Shown piece after piece: positions 38,413 to 38,920 of a stretch of 38,920 nt of DNA. The stretch is from the NCBI GenBank assembly GCA_026770575.1, contig MU657179.1, positions 1 to 38,920 of the forward strand, given 5' to 3'. Source of the stretch: Pelagophyceae sp. CCMP2097. Lineage: Eukaryota > Sar > Pelagophyceae. The notes beneath the pieces are model-generated. The model was not told where the DNA came from, ran no database searches, and was given only the letters and a program-made list of their open reading frames with translations. A program made the position numbers and the translations under genes. Positions within the stretch are counted from its first letter, which is position 1. Each line of letters opens with the position of its first letter.

Positions 38413-38920
38413 ATGGCGTTTTTCACGATGCGCGTCGCGCGCTTCTTCCACGCCATCTTGCAGAATGACGAGGCGCACGACAACGCCTTGGACGGCGCTC
38501 CGAGTCGCGGCGCCGGCGGGGACGACGACGCGCACGACCATCACGTGCTGACGTGGTCCGCCTCATTCAAACGCGCCCCGGCCGTGCACGACCGCGGCGC
38601 GCCGCGGCACCTCGACGACTACTACGGGCGTGCTGCAGCCACGCCGCCGTGCCACCGTTCCCTGCCGTGGTCCTTCCGCGGCGGCGCGGACGCGCTGCTC
38701 TACGACGTCGACCACAACTACGACGGCTGCGCCGGCGCCGCGCGCGACCACGGCGCGCGGTAACCCGGCGCTCGGCCTCGACGTGCAGCACCTGGTCCCG
38801 CTCGTGCCCACGCTGCCCGACAACGCGGTGGACCCGGCGCTCGGCCTCGGCGTGCAGCACCTCGGCTCGCTCGTGCCCACGCTGCCCGACGGCGCGGTGG
38901 ACCCGGCGCTCGGCCTGCCC
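38413..38920 (+). CDS. Possible gene with a 23-residue repeat, running off the right edge
   Basis: An open frame from ATG 38413 (MAFFTMRVARFFHAILQNDE) is rich in His, Asp and Ala and stops at 38763. In a different frame, directly after, 38767-38920 encodes VQHL-x2-LVPTLPD-x-AVDPALGL repeats. A frame change at about 38755-38765 separates the two with no clear intron. The region also overlaps the unresolved 5' end of the minus-strand glycosyltransferase, so at most part of it is real. The family is not recognised. Confidence 0.25.
38764..38920. repeat. 69-bp tandem repeat (about 2.3 copies) at the right edge
   Basis: CCCGGCGCTCGGCCTCG recurs at 38764, 38833 and 38902, a 69-bp period equal to 23 codons. 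The array continues outside the window. Confidence 0.88.

Noticed and set aside
1..38920. tRNA, rRNA, CRISPR, prokaryotic operon or viral signatures
   Set aside because: I looked for them and saw none. Repeats are tandem or inverted without spacer structure, and genes carry spliceosomal introns.

Overview
This looks like nuclear DNA of a eukaryotic alga, most likely a stramenopile (heterokont) with a secondary plastid and probably pelagophyte-like. Evidence: the DNA is GC-rich and gene-dense. Nearly every gene is split by short introns (about 46-300 nt, mostly GTGCGT or GTGAGT donors and TAG or CAG acceptors). The families are eukaryotic (severin, CD36, RIO1, PP1, polybromo-like, JmjC, cyclophilin, exostosin). 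The protein at 13123 starts with a signal peptide ending in ASAF|QRP, the hallmark of plastid import in heterokonts. The lineage is inference; no organelle, bacterial or viral block was seen. I rebuilt exon chains by hand from splice sites, reading phase and family motifs.

Layout. 1-3300: a 79-residue tandem-repeat protein (-), a doubtful small gene (+) and a two-RRM U2AF2-like gene (-) with a frame break. 3427-6134: an FSH-type serine hydrolase and a severin (+). 6512-13018: a CD36-like receptor, a RIO1 kinase and a probable mitochondrial coiled-coil protein (all -). 13123-23881: a plastid-targeted Rossmann protein, a JmjC protein with an acidic insert, a PP1-type phosphatase and a protein with six bromodomains (all +). 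24097-29175: one 14-exon gene that fuses a methyltransferase-like N-terminus, an exostosin/GT47-like module, a GT10 fucosyltransferase-like module and a beta-rich tail (+). 29431-34428: a dual-specificity phosphatase with a long new N-terminus (-), a cyclophilin (+) and an organellar ribosomal protein L10 (-). 34556-38920: a KCTD/T1-kelch protein (+), a second fucosyltransferase-like gene with an HVRRGN motif (-) and a 23-residue repeat running off the end.

Together the genes cover glycan assembly in the secretory pathway (the fusion and the HVRRGN enzyme), chromatin (bromodomains, JmjC), phosphatase signalling, ribosome biogenesis (RIO1, L10) and housekeeping. There is no operon-like pathway. 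Several pairs are head-to-head with only about 100-130 bp between start codons. The main novelties are the multi-domain glycosyltransferase, a high share of GC-AG introns (8 of about 51 reconstructed), a hairpin element forming most of one intron, and a perfect 217-bp duplication joining the 3' ends of two convergent genes.
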